Below, in pieces: positions 63,298-64,000 of a stretch of DNA of 64,000 nt. The stretch comes from Mycobacterium sp. D16Q14 (GTDB taxonomy: Bacteria; Actinomycetota; Actinomycetes; Mycobacteriales; Mycobacteriaceae). The notes below the pieces were generated by a model. The model made no database searches and was not told the origin of the DNA. It was given only the letters and a program-made list of their open reading frames with translations. How positions within the stretch are numbered: position 1 is the first letter of the stretch; each line of letters opens with the position of its first letter. Location: assembly GCA_002013415.1 (NCBI GenBank), contig MAEX01000005.1, forward strand, positions 62,001 to 126,000. Direction: 5' to 3'. The translations under genes and the position numbers were made by a program.

Positions 63298-63603
63298 CTA
63301 GGCCTCGATCTTGATGTCGACCTCGTGGATGCCGGCGCCGGTGGGGCTCACCGTGGCCGTGCCGTTCCCGGCCGAGGACAACGCGCGCAGCGTCCAGTCG
63401 CCCGGTGCGGCGAAGAACCGGAAGTCGCCGGTCGCAGACGCCACCACCTCGGCGGTGAACTCATCGGAGGAATCCAGCAGGCGCACGAAGGCGCCGCCCA
63501 CTGTCTGACCGTTGCCGTCGACCACGCGGCCGGTGATCACGGTTTCCTTTTCCACGTCAACGCCCGCCGGAATGGCCAGGCCCTGCTTCGGTGCACTGCA
63601 CAT
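63298..63603 (-). CDS. sseC: DUF1416 protein SseC
   Basis: The 101-residue protein matches mycobacterial SseC (DUF1416), a small beta-sandwich protein always found just downstream of a thiosulfate sulfurtransferase gene. It begins MCSAPKQGLAIPAGVDVEKE and continues with TVITGRVVDGNGQTVGGAFV, a carboxypeptidase-regulatory-like or transthyretin-like fold. The conserved Cys2 may take part in sulfur transfer. It is thought to serve sulfur metabolism or molybdopterin pathways, without firm proof. The ATG at 63603 lies 2 bases after the upstream stop, so the pair is coupled. Confidence 0.9.
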   Translation of the reverse strand: MCSAPKQGLAIPAGVDVEKETVITGRVVDGNGQTVGGAFVRLLDSSDEFTAEVVASATGDFRFFAAPGDWTLRALSSAGNGTATVSPTGAGIHEVDIKIEA

Positions 63604-63605
63604 AA

Positions 63606-64000
63606 CTAGCTTCCCAACTCGATCGGGGCTCCCACCAGAGAGCCGTATTCGGTCCAACTGCCGTCGTAGTTCGTCACGTTCTGGTGTCCCAGGAGCTCCT
63701 GCAACACGAACCAGGTGTGCGAGGAACGCTCACCGATACGGCAGTACGCGATGGTTTCCTTTTCACCGTCCAGCCCCGCGTCGGCGTAGAGCTTGGCCAG
63801 CTCTTCATCCGACTTGAAGGTGCCGTCTTCATTGGCCGCCTTGCTCCACGGGACGTTGATGGCGCCGGGGACGTGTCCGGGGCGCTGGCTCTGCTCCTGC
63901 GGCAGGTGCGCGGGAGCCAGGATCTTTCCCGAGAACTCGTCTGGAGAGCGCACGTCGACCAGGTTCTTGGCACCGATGGCGGCGATCACCTCGTCGCGGA
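63606..64000 (-). CDS. Thiosulfate sulfurtransferase, C-terminal part (window edge)
   Basis: The visible 131 residues are the C-terminal rhodanese domain of a two-domain thiosulfate sulfurtransferase (CysA2/SseA type in mycobacteria). Landmarks are [39 protein letters not shown], and the active-site loop [12 protein letters not shown] with the persulfide-forming Cys, ending [19 protein letters not shown]. It transfers sulfane sulfur from thiosulfate to cyanide or a thiol acceptor. The N-terminal domain and the start lie beyond position 64000. From memory, the syntenic M. tuberculosis pair is sseC2-cysA2. Confidence 0.93.
   Translation of the reverse strand, partial: RDEVIAAIGAKNLVDVRSPDEFSGKILAPAHLPQEQSQRPGHVPGAINVPWSKAANEDGTFKSDEELAKLYADAGLDGEKETIAYCRIGERSSHTWFVLQELLGHQNVTNYDGSWTEYGSLVGAPIELGS

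Overview
The window is a high-GC, densely packed chromosomal segment from a mycobacterium. The gene order purD, purB, purC, ptrB, purS-purQ, encapsulin-DyP, purL, purF, purM, DUF3073, ygfZ, pabC, nitrobindin, sseC, thiosulfate sulfurtransferase matches, from memory, the Rv0772-Rv0815c block of Mycobacterium tuberculosis. Several features suggest a rapid grower, probably the Mycobacteroides abscessus/chelonae group: an MspA-like porin, a fused intact ptrB, a glutathione-peroxidase-type enzyme, a complete dpp operon between purF and purM, and no cyp126. The species call is an inference. I saw no tRNA, rRNA, CRISPR array, insertion sequence or prophage.

Layout. 1-4480: the edge of an EamA exporter, a divergent LysR regulator, an epoxide-hydrolase-like enzyme coupled to a D-aminoacylase-like amidohydrolase, and a TetR regulator. 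4513-11543: purD, a membrane-anchored protein, two tandem Tat-exported esterases, an aminotransferase, a TetR regulator and purB. 11696-18150: a membrane protein, the purC-ptrB-SDR operon, a sugar porter and a thiol peroxidase. 18249-21791: a DUF2334 protein, two small exported proteins and a FAD dehydrogenase. 21864-29882: an MBL hydrolase, purSQ, an exported protein, encapsulin with its DyP cargo, an M18 aminopeptidase, a mycothiol-dependent-type enzyme, and two paralogous lipoproteins flanking a DoxX protein. 31045-38548: purL coupled to a membrane hydrolase and a CPBP protease, small proteins, and purF. 38545-42624: regulators (AraC, MarR), an SDR and an epimerase. 42781-47976: a dppABCD peptide importer. 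47973-54334: a frame-disrupted secreted lipase, then an amidase/TetR and Rieske/dehydrogenase catabolic pair around one palindromic operator. 54384-64000: purM, ygfZ, pabC, a highly structured intergenic region, nitrobindin with a coupled 32-residue membrane peptide, small exported proteins, an orphan response regulator with a decayed kinase remnant, the MspA-like porin with two paralogous exported proteins, and sulfurtransferase genes.

The unifying theme is de novo purine synthesis: GAR synthetase (purD), FGAM synthetase (purSQL), AIR synthetase (purM), SAICAR synthetase (purC), adenylosuccinate lyase (purB) and amidophosphoribosyltransferase (purF) are scattered through 51 kb, each with its own promoter. 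In purD, purB, purC, purS and purL a TANNNT box ends 6-7 bases before the start codon, the geometry of leaderless mycobacterial mRNAs. purF instead has a perfect 7-bp dyad bracketing its candidate -10 box. The strongest unexplained signal is 57871-58037: a perfect Shine-Dalgarno sequence, a 12-codon micro-ORF, a three-way-junction fold and a long terminal stem, all in the gap between the convergent pabC and nitrobindin genes.
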